NCBI GenBank assembly: GCA_009667805.1
Contig: CM019066.1
Location: 5,580,001-5,644,000, forward strand
Source: Leptobrachium leishanense
Taxonomy: Eukaryota; Chordata; Amphibia; Anura; Megophryidae
DNA length: 64,000 nt
Direction: 5' to 3'
Shown: positions 1-10,581 of the stretch, piece by piece
How positions within the stretch are numbered: the stretch's first letter is position 1
Layout of the letters: every line of letters starts with the position of its first letter
Notes under the pieces: generated by a model
Told to the model about the DNA's origin: nothing
Databases searched by the model: none
Seen by the model: the letters and a program-made list of their open reading frames with translations, nothing else
Translations under genes and position numbers: made by a program

Positions 1-180
1 CGTATACATATAATAATGACATATTATGAATCTTCCGAGTCTGCCAGAAAGAACGATATATAATATGTCTGGGTCATATAATAAAATAAGGCTTCAAAAC
101 GCGGTTAAACATGATGAGCGAAACCGGTAAAAATGACCTCAGCACACAGGCGGGAAATGCCTCAGCAGCGAAAGGGTTAA
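1..180 (-). mobile_element. piggyBac-like non-autonomous element, 5' part, cut by window edge
   Basis: This is the terminal part of a minus-strand copy of the family seen complete at 10582-11823. Its terminus, the reverse complement of TTAACCCTTTCGCTGC, closes with TTAA at 177-180. The next base (181) continues inside a second, plus-strand copy of the same family. The copy therefore appears to have jumped into the TTAA about 70 bp inside a sibling. The TTAA target and the CCC-type terminus are what is known for piggyBac elements. No transposase is seen. Confidence 0.7.
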
Positions 181-1826
181 ACGCGTTTTGAAGCCTTATT
201 TTATTATATGACCCAGACATTATATATCGTTCTTTCCGGCAGACTCGGCAGATTCGGAATATATTATTATTATATGTATACGTCATGTCCTGTCTGTATA
301 TTATAACAAAGAATGCAATAAAAATTGAATTTTCAATTATCTACATTGTGTAAAGTGTTATTTTCACATTTTATCATGCGAGCCTTTTCGGTTATATTTT
401 CTATGGGGTGCGCTTGTTAAAAAAATTAGAAATGGGGACTCGTTACATTTTTTTGGGGGAAATTACGTGCTTTTTAGCAAACGCCCCCCATAGAAAAAAT
501 CGTTAGTGCAGCATCATTGTTCACATTATAATTGAAATGGGAACAATATTGCTGCATTAATAAAACAAAAAAAACAATTTTTTTTTTAAAAAAATATTTC
601 TAATTTTTTTCTTTTACATTTTACATGGTCATGTTTGGTATCATTGGAACCCCCTATCTCCACCATAGGTGGCAGCTAGGGGTTAATTGCAGAACTGATG
701 CCATCGCGCTATGCGCGATGACGCCAGTCATCAGGGGGATATCCCGGACGGCAGGGCCGGATTAAGATCTCTATGGGCCTGGAGCTGAAGATTTGGTGGG
801 CTTTTTTAGGAATTTAGTGAAATGAAGACATATTTTAGGTTATATAATAGTGCAGATACGGGTATATGTAACCGGGCAGATACTGTGTGAGTAAATTTAC
901 ATTCAGATATCAATCATTTAGTGTGTAAAATTATTTTTTCACATTTTATCATCCAAACCTTTGGTTATATATTCTATAGGGAATTCTTGTTAAAAAAAAA
1001 AATTAAATGGGAACCGGTTACTGCATTTTTCTGAGAAAATATACAATTTTAACCAAAAATTTAATATTTCCCTTGTGTTTTGGAGGATAGTGTTTTACGA
1101 ATAATATGACTGTATAAAACCCTGACCTTGCTCCCAGCATGGGAAATGAGAAGGTGGGTAATGGCAGTGGTATTGCTCATTTTATACATGACAAATGTAC
1201 AATGCCATCGATTTTTGAACTAAAAATAAGTAGATAAAAAATGTTTATATGTTTTTTTCTTTTAGCTTTTACATGTTTGGTATTAATGCAAAGGCCAGAC
1301 TCTGTACTGTCCAATAACACCTTCACTTGACCTTGTGAGGTGTAAAGATTAGTGACGCAGGGTTCCAAAGTCCCCCCCATGCACTTTGCTGCAGTGCGGC
1401 GGTTTAGGTATTTGGTGTAACAATTCGTAATAACGGATCGTGCCATCACCTCCACACTTAAAATGGTGAGTTAGTGCAGCATCATTGTTCCCGTAATAAA
1501 TGGAAAGTATTGCTGTGTTAATAAAAATAAAGAAATATTTATTATTTTATTTTTATTGTTACGGAAAACCTGGTCATGATTGTCCTAGCCTTTCCAGTGA
1601 TACCTCACATGACCCTGTAGCTGCTATGGTGTTGGAGATATTGGGGTCCAAATGCCCATCAAAGCAGACATTGCTATTTTTTTTCTGGGCCTATTCTGGG
1701 GCATGGGCCTGGAGTTGCTGCTCCATCTGCCCCTATGTTAATCCGGCCCTGCTTGGCCGACACAGGCTGTGCCCTTCCAAACGGTGCATGCCTTTTCCCA
1801 GTGGCCCGCACGGATGGGGAGAGGTC
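181..1826 (+). mobile_element. piggyBac-like non-autonomous element, plus copy interrupted twice
   Basis: This plus-strand copy lacks its first ~70 bp, which would lie beyond the left edge behind the inserted sibling. It runs through the AT-rich half and the first hairpins (for example the TAGGTGGCAGCTAGGGG stem near 665-690). A hAT element interrupts it at 752-1751. The copy resumes with CTTGGCCGAC and stops near 1826. No protein is encoded. Confidence 0.6.
752..1751. mobile_element. hAT non-autonomous element, family A (CAGGGCCGG termini)
   Basis: The termini are CAGGGCCGGATTAAG at the left and TTAATCCGGCCCTG at the right, an inverted pair of hAT type. Other copies lie at 13596-16261 and 31812-33666, with a fragment at 34776-37510. 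Unlike those at 13596 and 31812, this copy shows no 8-bp target-site duplication: the flanks are CCGGACGG and CTTGGCCG. It sits inside a piggyBac-like copy whose empty site can be read at 11345-11365. Confidence 0.7.
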
Positions 1827-1827
1827 T

Positions 1828-2724
1828 AAAAAAATGCAATAAAATTAGAATTTTCAATAATTTACAACGTGTAAAGTGTTTTTTTAACATTTTAACATGC
1901 GAGCGTTTGCGGTTATATTTTCTATGGGTTGTGCTTGTTAAAAAAATTAGAAATGGGGTCTCGTTACATATTTTTGGGGGGGAAAATTATGATTTTTAAC
2001 AAACGCACCCCACACAAACATCGTTAGTGCAGCATCATTGTTCACATTATAATTGAAATGGGAACAATATTGTTGCATTAATAAAACAAATTAAAAAAAA
2101 ACAGTTTTGGTTATTTTTTTATTTTCATTTTTTTAAACTTTTTTTACTAACTTTCAACATGGTCATTGTTGGTATGGTTGGAAAGACCATGCTCTGGCCG
2201 ATCCAACGATACCAAACATAAACCCCTAGCTGCCACGGATCGGGAGATAGGGGTTCCAATAAACCCCCTATCTCAACCATTGCTGGCAGCTAGGGGTTAA
2301 CTCCAGAACTGACGTCATCGCACTATGCACGATGACGCCAGTAGTCAGGGGGAGATCCCTGAAGCTTGGCCGACATCCAAGATGCCGGCCAGCTCTGGGA
2401 GGGGATCGCGATCCGGCCCCCAAGGGGTTAAAGCCAGCCACTGTTTAGAAGGGCAGGCTGTGCCCTTCCAAACGGTGCCTGCCCTTGACCGCTGCCCCTT
2501 ACGGAAGGGGAGGGAGCTAGCGCAATGACATCTATTGTCCGTGCCGGGGTCCCGGAGTGCCGGGCTGACATCCAAGATGTCAGCCCGCACCGGGGGGCGC
2601 AGCAATCGGCTGGAATCCCGGTCGATTGCTGCCTCCTGTGCTAGGACGCGCTCAGCGTGTCCATAGCACTGGAGAACCACTTGGCTGGACGCGCTGAGCG
2701 TGTCCTTAGCAGCCGAGTGGTTAA
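1828..2724 (+). mobile_element. piggyBac-like non-autonomous element, 5'-truncated tandem copy
   Basis: The family sequence restarts here from an internal position (AAAATGCAATAAAATTAG) and runs to the normal right end, GCCGAGTGGTTAA, with TTAA at 2721-2724. The hairpin-rich right half is preserved (2160-2710). The restart directly behind the preceding copy suggests a tandem or recombined arrangement. Confidence 0.65.
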
Positions 2725-2832
2725 AAGCACCTGCCTAAGATTGTGTAGGTCCCCCCTGTGCTGCCAAGACAGCTCTGATGCTTTGGGGCATGAACTCCAC
2801 TAGACCTCTGAACGTGTCCTGTGGTATCTGGA

Positions 2833-3050
2833 ACAAAGACAATTTTATTTTTTTTGAGAAAGGATTTTACCAAGAAGGATACATTGAGATTTCTCTCATT
2901 TTCAAGTATGTCCTGGATGATGAGTATGTACCATTAGGTGTCTTGCCCAAGGACACTTACTGGAGAGGTGCTCTTGCCGGGATTTGAACCTGTGTCTCCA
3001 CAGTTATAGAGCAGTGATGTTACCTCTACTCCGCCCAGCTGGTACGCTTT
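2833..3050 (-). mobile_element. tRNA-derived SINE, minus strand
   Basis: Read on the minus strand, the head resembles a tRNA, with a perfect B box GGTTCAAATCC (2980-2990) and an A-box-like AGAGGTAACATC near 3015. An unrelated body follows, then a short A-rich tail (TTTTATTTTTTTT on the plus strand at about 2841-2853). The insertion interrupts the surrounding Tc1 sequence. It is a SINE rather than a tRNA gene because the T stem is mispaired and a body and tail are attached. Exact ends and a target-site duplication could not be fixed. Confidence 0.6.
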
Positions 3051-3371
3051 GGCAGAAGATCAGTTACATCCTGCAAGTTGTGAGGTGGGGCCACCATGGA
3101 TTAAATTTGTTGCTCCACCATTTTTCACAGATGCTCAATCGGATTGAGATCTGGGGAATTTGGAGGCCAAGGTAAAACCTTGAAATCTTTGTCATGTTCC
3201 TCAAACCGTTCCTGAGTAATTTTGTGCAGTTTGGCAGAGGACATTATCCTGCTGAAAGAGGCACCGCCATCAGGGAACACCATTGGCATGAAGAAAAGTA
3301 CATGGTCTGCAACTGTCTCTAGGGAGATGGTATGTGTGCCGTTTGTCCTTACGCCTTTCTATCATGACTAG

Positions 3372-4347
3372 TGTAGCGCTGTGTTAAAAAGACTGTTCTG
3401 CTGCATTTACTTGCAATGGCCACCAGAGGGAGACAGAGACCATGGTAAGATTGTGCTGGATAAGCGCAATGTAAGACACTGGACATTGGGACTACATTTT
3501 CCAGCATGCTTTGCGGGGGGAAACAGGAAGTGAGCGGGAAAGAGAGACTTACATCCACAGCCTCGTGGAGAGAACAGGCAGAGCGCACCGAGGAGTGAGA
3601 AGAGCAAGACGCAAGTGACGGAGATAGCGATCGTGACCAGGCCAGAGCGCAGGTGCGGCCTAGCAGAGCTGGAGATCGGTTTCCCCTTTTACTGGTCGAA
3701 GACCTAGTGATCCACCACTAGTAACCCTACACCGATACAGAGTAAGCTGAAGGACCCCGAGTAAGGAGACCGCAGACGATCTAACAGGGAGTGCAGGCGG
3801 TGAGCTGGACATCTTGTGGCAGACACAGACAAGCAAGACAGCGGATCCGGTGGCACAGAATCCCAGTCAAAATCGAGCGGAGAGACGTCCTGGGTCAAGC
3901 GGAGCGCAGAGTATCTGGCGGATGGGTGAGAGGCCTTCCCAGCCACCGTAAAATAATAAAGCACGCTGCAGTTTTGTCAAAACCTACAGGGCCCCAACGT
4001 GACTAGTCGAAGATACACCTGAAATCATTCACTGGCCAGTTGAATATTGTACCGGGGTACCAATACACGCATACACCTACACTTTCTTGGGACACAACCT
4101 GTACGGGACTCACACTCCAATCACGAAGGGGTTTAAATCCCTTTTCCTTTTTCCGCTACGCGTTTCTCGCATTACGAACTACTGTAAATATATATACGTA
4201 TACCGTGTTACTCTTTATATGCCAGTTTATTCAGTAAACTATATAATTTATAAAATCCACAACGGTGCTGGAGTATATTTATTCCCTAGTGCGGGGAGAC
4301 TGACCCGAGGTTTAAATTCAGCGGCTCCTCCGGGAGTGAGCGCTACA
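3372..4347. mobile_element. Solo LTR, TGTAGCGCT...AGCGCTACA family, copy 1
   Basis: This 976-bp sequence starts TGTAGCGCT and ends AGCGCTACA. It is flanked by the 4-bp duplication CTAG (3368-3371 and 4348-4351). A close relative at 53754-54688 has the same ends and its own 4-bp duplication. TG...CA ends, an AATAAA near 3953 and the absence of a coding interior fit a solo LTR left by recombination between two LTRs. A non-autonomous DNA element with 9-bp inverted ends is the alternative. It lies inside a Tc1 relic. Confidence 0.6.
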
Positions 4348-4786
4348 CTAGCATCAGGTTTTTCAACATTTTCAGCTAAAGTAGCTCGGACACCGTTCAG
4401 ATAGTGTCTTCTGTGTGATCGGAAAAGATGAGCTAGGCTTTGCTCCACATGTGGAAGAACGAGCTTGGGTGTACATGACCTTGACGTTAGTTCACCAGTT
4501 GTCCTTCCTTGCACCACTTTTACCACGTCATACCGGGAACACCCCACGGGTCATGCCATTTTGGAGATGTTCTGATCCAGTTGTCTAGCCCTGACTGTTT
4601 GGCCCTTGTTGTTTTCGCCCATTTTTCTTGCGTCCAAAACATGAAATTCAACAACTGCCTGGTTGCACCTAAGATATCCCAACCCATGACAATATATCCC
4701 AGCCCTTGACATGCGCCATTGTAACCATTTTATCCTTTCATTCACTTCATGTGTCAACAGTTTTAATATTGTGGATGATCAGTGTA

Positions 4787-5686
4787 ATTGGCATCGTTAA
4801 ACTCAATGGTGTCTTCTACCAGACGGACTGAGACACAAGAGAAATAGAATAACCACTTTCACAATTATGTGTAGCCCACAGGAGGTTTTTGTTTATTATT
4901 ATTACTTTATGAACGTAAGTAAAATGAGGTAACTCTCAGAATGATCCTATCATTATTTAAAAATATTTTTACTTTTCGCCACCTCCTTAGGTCAAATGTT
5001 ATTTTTTAAATTTAAATTTATTTGCTCCTCAGTTGTGGACCCTATGTCCTCTATATAGATAAGCTCAAACACTCCAGGTCCTTCATTGTAATTGGCACAG
5101 TTTATTGCACTGAACATACATTTGCACTCCACCACACACAAATGCAACACAAGCCCTTCCATCGCTCAGTCCATAGATCAGCCCCCACTAAGTACCAGTC
5201 CTCCTTTCAGCCACAATTTACGTGTAGATCCTCTTTCTTTCCCATTAACCCCTATTAACTCTGTCTGTCCCCCCATTAACCCTTATTTAGACAGCTCCCT
5301 CGTTAACCCCCAGTCATCCAGGCAATCCCCCAGACAGCTCCCTCATTAACCCTCAGTTCACAGCCTGTGAGTCCATTTTTGTGTCATTCTGACATGCATG
5401 GGCACTGGGATTGTTTTCCTGTTTCAAAGGATCTGACATCACATCAGGTCACAACGCCTGCCCCGTCTCATGCAAATATCGGTACATTTGGAAAATGCAC
5501 AAAGTGTTGTTTTTTTGGATCATCAGCAGGCGTAGGGATATGTGGAAGTTTGAACTTGAAGGACATTGGTCTTTTTGCAAAATATATTACAGTAGAACTA
5601 CATTGCATTTCAGCGGGATGACGACACCTATTCTGCATCACCGATGTGATACACACATTTTGCTGGTCGCTAATCCTCCACATGCT
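4787..5686. other. No gene recognised; C-rich low-complexity stretch
   Basis: I see no coding exon or transposon end here. About 5225-5360 is a degenerate C-rich repeat built on CATTAACCC and CAGACAGCTCCCTC. The remainder looks like unique or decayed sequence. Open frames of 70-95 residues have no recognisable motif. Confidence 0.5.
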
Positions 5687-5981
5687 TTAACCCCTTAAGG
5701 AAGCGCAGGTGGCACCCTTAAGGGGTGGCTTTCGCCGGCGAGGCATACAGGTACGCCTCGCCGACAGGTGCTGTTGCGTAGCACACGTCATTGGCTGCAG
5801 GGGGACGCTTGTGTTCAGGCCGTCCCCATGCAGCCAATGACGCGTGTCACGAGTCAGCGTGCGCAGGCTGCGGGGAGGGGCGACCCCATTGAAAACAGCA
5901 GGGCGTACATGTGTGCCCTGTGTCTTCAAAGCCCTCCCGCTGCTCGGACAGCATAGAACGTCCTGAGCAGGAAGGGGTTAA
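5687..5981. mobile_element. Short TTAA-flanked MITE with internal palindrome
   Basis: The termini TTAACCCCTTAAGGA and AGGAAGGGGTTAA form a short inverted repeat flanked by TTAA (5687-5690 and 5978-5981), as in piggyBac-type MITEs. The interior is GC-rich. It holds a strong stem between CGTCATTGGCTGCAGGGG (about 5787) and its partner CCCCATGCAGCCAATGACG (about 5823). Length is about 295 bp and nothing is encoded. Confidence 0.6.
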
Positions 5982-7424
5982 GTTACTGGGGAAGCCTGGT
6001 CCGTTGGCTTGGCCAACTGCGTCCCCTGCGAGAGGAAGACCTCTGCGACTCTGATATGTCCGCCAACGTCATCATACCTGGTTTGCAGAGGCACATCCCT
6101 TGAAGAGACAATTTTTTTGGAAAGGAAATGTGTGGTTTTATATAGTAAGCCTGTAATGCTTAGGAATAACTCACTGAAATCCGTGCAAAAAAGAGTCTAC
6201 TGTAGTAAACACATGGAGTCAGATAAAGTTTGAAAACACAAAATAATTTATTATCCAAAAAATGATTATACAAAATAATGCAAATAAATAATATATATCA
6301 AACCAAAAACACTGAAATCTTTCTGAAAACAAGGGTGCAATATTAATGCAGAAAAAATGGTTAGCGCCCAAATATGTACCGACACCAGTATCCCAATGCC
6401 AAACCAGACATATAGAGGTTTCCCCCAAACCAATGTGACAACAAACAAGAATATACGTATCTGGTAGCGCAATGGTAATCGCTTCTCGGGACTCAGGTGT
6501 CTCTCATATTGTGCATCATCCACATGGATTTTATATAAAGGAAGCAAAAAATACTTATAATAGTGCAGAGTGTATTAATAAAATATTTATACAATGCTGT
6601 AGAATTATTCCACTCACAAATGTAGAGCCCTATCACTGGCTCTGAGTGGTTAGATGCATCTGGGTCTCTTTTCTTCTTTTTATTCTAAAGGTGACCCACA
6701 CCTTATACAATCGGTAGCTCCTCTTGTAGAGTTAGTCAGTGTGAGTGGTGCATCAAGAAAATTGTGGAACAGATTGATCTTGTGGAGACTTTCATTTATT
6801 CCTTCATGTACTCCAGCAGCAAGTGGAGGCTCATGGCTCTGTCTGTGTCCACAGTCACACTTGGGAGGTTAAATGATAAAAACTGCTCCTTGTGCGGCTT
6901 TTCTATACGACATCGTAGACAGATGATTTACAATTTGTAATTGACATATTGCCTTTTGCATGTGATGCTCTATGTCCATGGTGACAATTCCAATCACATT
7001 GTCTGTTTGTTTAACCATTGGCCATTTATCGCTTTCTTGAACATACACTCGTCAAGCAAAATCAAATTAAGCTCTGGCTTTGGGCAGGTTTAATTAGTTT
7101 TCCATAACATGTCAGTTCCAAACTTTAACGCATGATTTGATCATCTCCAGAGTCTTGCTGCAAGTAGACTCTTGGAGAATACTGATTAATTAATTCCGTG
7201 TGTGTGTTTTCGTGCGTTAAGTTCTTGTCTCTTGTATGAGGCCACACAGGTGCTCCTCTTTCACTGTAAATCTCAACAGGACCCTGATTTAGTGAGTGAT
7301 TATATCTTCAAAGGGCTTGGCTATGGAATATTGGACACAATTAACTAGATAATCACCATTGGAACTGAATTTTCCCTGACGGTTATATGGTTTATGTAAA
7401 GAGCCCACTTTCGATGCTCTCTCG
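5982..7424. other. No gene recognised; one decayed repeat shared with 23.2-23.4 kb
   Basis: The part from about 6105 to 6330 is similar to 23150-23390, sharing the blocks CACTGAAATCCGTGCAA and AATAATTTATTATCC. It is thus an old copy of the interior of the TTAA element at 23089. No termini remain. The rest holds no exon, RNA gene or transposon protein that I can support. Confidence 0.45.
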
Positions 7425-8865
7425 GTCGACGTACTTTGGCGAGTTCAATTCGCCCACCCTGCAGTGAATTCAGCATTCACTGCAGGGTCCCCAACGTACG
7501 CTGAAGGGATCAGCTGAACGCCACTGATCGACCCACCGAACGCAGCTGAGGAGCAGCTGAACAGACCACCAAACATAGCCACAAACAGTCGAACACAGCC
7601 GACAATCCGCCGAATAGACCGCCGAACACAGCCGCAAACTACCGAATGCAGCAAGTGATCTGCTGAATGCCTCCGATCAGTCACTGAAAAAAGCCTATCA
7701 GCCACCGAACAGGGGTAAAAAAAAAAAAAATGCAATTTTTAAAAGGTGTTTAAAACAAAAACAAAAAAATGCATGAAATTTCATGAATAATAAAAAGGTC
7801 TGTGTCACGGTTCCCAGATCCCACCACGCAGTACTTAACGCCCCACACTCCACAGAGCCCAGAAGCTACCAACAGAGTAGCCGTGAAAGATCTCTAACTG
7901 TCTGGTCCTTAGAATTGGCCAGGTAAACTAGCTAGACAGAAAGGGTTAACAACACGGGAAGTAGTCAGCCGAGCCAGAATCAGGAATACAGAGTTCAAAA
8001 TGGTCAAATGGAATAGCCGGGTCGATATCAGAGCAGTGGCGTAGTACAAGAAAATGGTCTAGGGCAACAGAAGACAGAATAGTCAGAAACAAGCAGAGGT
8101 CAATAACGGGTTAATTCAATATAGCAGTCAGGTACAAGGAGCTCAGGTATGGATAACCACGATCTGGCAACTGCTGAGAATACACTGAGGGTTTTTAAAG
8201 ACCTTCACCAGGCCACGCCCCCCACTCAAGCCACGCCTCATGCAACCACCTCCCTGCCTGTCTCCATTTAAACCGGGCATTGGTCAGCGAGCAGCATCAG
8301 ACATGCTGCCCTCAAGCACACAGGTAGGGCTGGAAGCTCCCAACGTTACAGTCTGTTACAGAACAACAACAAAAAAATGCCTTTTAAAAAAAATCTGAAT
8401 CAAAAATTTCACCAAAAAAACCCAGAAAAAGCCTAAATAATTCTAATTAATAAATAAATAGGCTTTTTTTGCAAATGAAAAAAAATAAACTGTTGAATAA
8501 AAAAAAAAATAATAAACAGTATCCCCCCCCCCCATTGAAACCTATGGGATTCACCTGTTTAAACCTGTCGAACTGAAGCACTGAAAATCTGGGCATTTCC
8601 CCAACATGTCGGTGCAGTTCGGCGTTCTCTGAATAGATTAACCATTACTTCTCTATGGGGCAATTTCACAACCGCCGAAAGTCACCAAATTGTGGCAATC
8701 TGAGGCAAATTGTACAGTATTTCACGGTCATTTCACCAATATTTGGTGAATTTACAGCTTTTTGAATAGACGAATTGCCACAAAATTGGACCGTACGGGG
8801 AAATTCACTGTTCGTGCAGTTCGGTGGCAAGTTCGGTTCCTATTGAATAAAGCCGCAAGTCACGT
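7425..8865. mobile_element. Non-autonomous element of the GGTTATTCAGAGAG family, decayed copy
   Basis: Several blocks recur at 19588-22481 and, inverted, at 36151-37076: the GTGAATTC...CACTGCAGGGTCCCC palindrome (about 7463-7492), AATAATAAAAAGGTCTG, AAACCTATGGGATTC and TCTCTGAATAGATTAACCATT. The outer termini are weak in this copy. It has been split by a solo LTR at 7803-8350. No transposase is encoded. Confidence 0.5.
7803..8350. mobile_element. Solo LTR, TGTCACGG...AACGTTACA
   Basis: This 548-bp sequence begins TGTCACGGTTCCC and ends CCAACGTTACA. It is flanked by the exact 5-bp duplication GTCTG (7798-7802 and 8351-8355). The uninterrupted site is present in the window at about 20045-20063 (GAGGTCTGTTACAGG), in another copy of the host repeat, which confirms the insertion and both ends. 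TG...CA ends with a 5-bp duplication are standard for LTR elements such as gypsy. Confidence 0.8.
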
Positions 8866-10581
8866 TTCCAGCTCTTTACGGATTCAAGTCAACATGTATA
8901 TGCCCTCTTGTGTTGTTCGAGGCTTCAAGATGCCGAATCCGATTTATGATGTCATATTGCCAACATCTTCACTTTCTGAAAGGCAGAGAAAGGTCAACAA
9001 TCTAAAATACATATTAAATGAATGTTCACGGTTTTGCTATTTATTGTTTAACCTATCAAGGGGACCCTGGAGGAGGGGACCCATTTACTTTGAGTTGCTT
9101 CCAGTATTCGCCAATGACCCATGTCATCTTCCACTAGTCAATCAATATGGAGGACATCTGTCAAAAAGACACTAAAGCAGGGAAAGAAGAGGATGACGTT
9201 TGGGGGCTAATTTATATATAAAAATGAATTTCTTGCCCTACCATCTGTGAGGGAGATTCTAACTCTGGAGGTATGAATAGTTGGCTAATGGCTTGGGGGA
9301 TGTGGTGCGGAGCGTAGAAGGGGAAAACTTTAAGGGATACCATGGTGACACAATCACTGGAGAGTGTGACGAGGTTTGCCTTGATGCTTAACAGAATCAG
9401 CTTAACCTAATTTGGCCAAGAAAATGGGAAAAACAACTCAATTCTTCATATAAGATAGGAGTAGTGTGTTGATAGTTTGTTTTCTTACAGATACAAGGTG
9501 TTCCTGTACTTTACAGACACAGACATTATGCCACATACAGATATTATGTTTATATTCTATTGGTATTTTCAGAAGCTGCATTGCTAATAATCTCATTATG
9601 ATAAATACAAACCCCCATAAGCAGGAGATCTGAACATTTTCATTTATCTGTAAAGCAGTTACTGTATTTGACACACAGACCATTACTGCCTGTATGCTGA
9701 TAATGTAGACCCTGCTTGACATTGTGCAAGATAAGACACCATCTAGAGTTCAGAATCTTTCATTACAATAAAATTTGTGAAAAGGATAAACAAAGTCAAG
9801 TATAATTCAAATTTAGCAAACGTTTTACTATCTCGGAAAACAACAATTTCTGTGCAAAATTGCTTAATTGTTGGCTTTTCGTCCCACGTTTCGAATAAAT
9901 GTTATGATAAAGAGATTTCAACAAAAAAACTCTTGGTAGTGAAGGGGTTAATGCCCGAACACAAAGACCAGACTAATCTGCTAACAGATGACTGCAAAGT
10001 AACGTGCGATTTCCATAACCGACTCCTCCGAAATATATTTTCCCGCTGAAGTTGAATTTTCCAGGCTAAAGGACAAATATAAAATGTAGGGATAACCTAG
10101 CAACCTTAAGAGTCGCTCCACCCGGGAACATTAGCCTTTAATATAATTGTGTGCTTTTATTACACAGTATTCATTGTTCAATTTAGTCACTAGCGGAGAA
10201 ATTGTGTCGTCAGCTGTGCAATTAGAGCGGATAGGTCACTTCTAATTAAAAGCCCAAAGACTGACACCTTCTCGCTGCGCAAACAACAGACTACATTATT
10301 TGTCATTTGCTTTACTTCTAAATGTCAGCCTCAATAAAAGACTGATCTACCTTATCATTTACAAATACTTATGAAAGCAAACACGGCTCCAGGTTATAGA
10401 TCTTAGTAAAATCCACTGCCACAATACAGAAAACCCAACACAAACTGCAGGAAAGAGACAGGGGGCTATCAGGTAGCCTGACGATTCATTTATATGGAGG
10501 GGGGGTAAATATATTTGGAAGCTCCATAAATGTGTACATTTGTCTACACATCATATTTAAATAGACTGATGTTTTGATGAT
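8866..10581. other. No gene or transposon recognised
   Basis: About 1.7 kb holds nothing I can support as coding. The frames of 137 residues (8762-9175) and 94 residues (9438-9722) lack motifs, and the first starts inside repeat sequence. The part from about 10080 to 10440 has mixed composition and no visible repeats, so it is the best candidate here for unique host sequence. Confidence 0.45.

Larger units (their letters stand above)
2730..4786 (-). pseudogene. Tc1-like transposon relic, minus strand, internally deleted
   Basis: On the minus strand the sequence reads as the C-terminal half of a Tc1-like transposase, including the stretch whose codons give SPDLNPIEH-type residues near 3125-3170. 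After the LTR insertion it continues into the N-terminal helix-turn-helix region near 4360-4620. The 5' terminal repeat ends at about 4786 (ATCAGTGTA). Several hundred base pairs between the halves are missing, and stops and frameshifts are frequent. The same family occurs at 28820-29720. It is interrupted by a SINE (about 2833-3050) and a solo LTR (3372-4347). It cannot make an active transposase. Confidence 0.7.

Noticed and set aside
2971..3045. tRNA gene on the minus strand
   Set aside because: A good B box is present, but the T stem is mispaired and a body and A-rich tail are attached; it is a tRNA-derived SINE.
8762..9175. 137-residue plus-strand frame as a host gene
   Set aside because: It begins inside the end of a repeat element, has no motif and no splice or promoter context.
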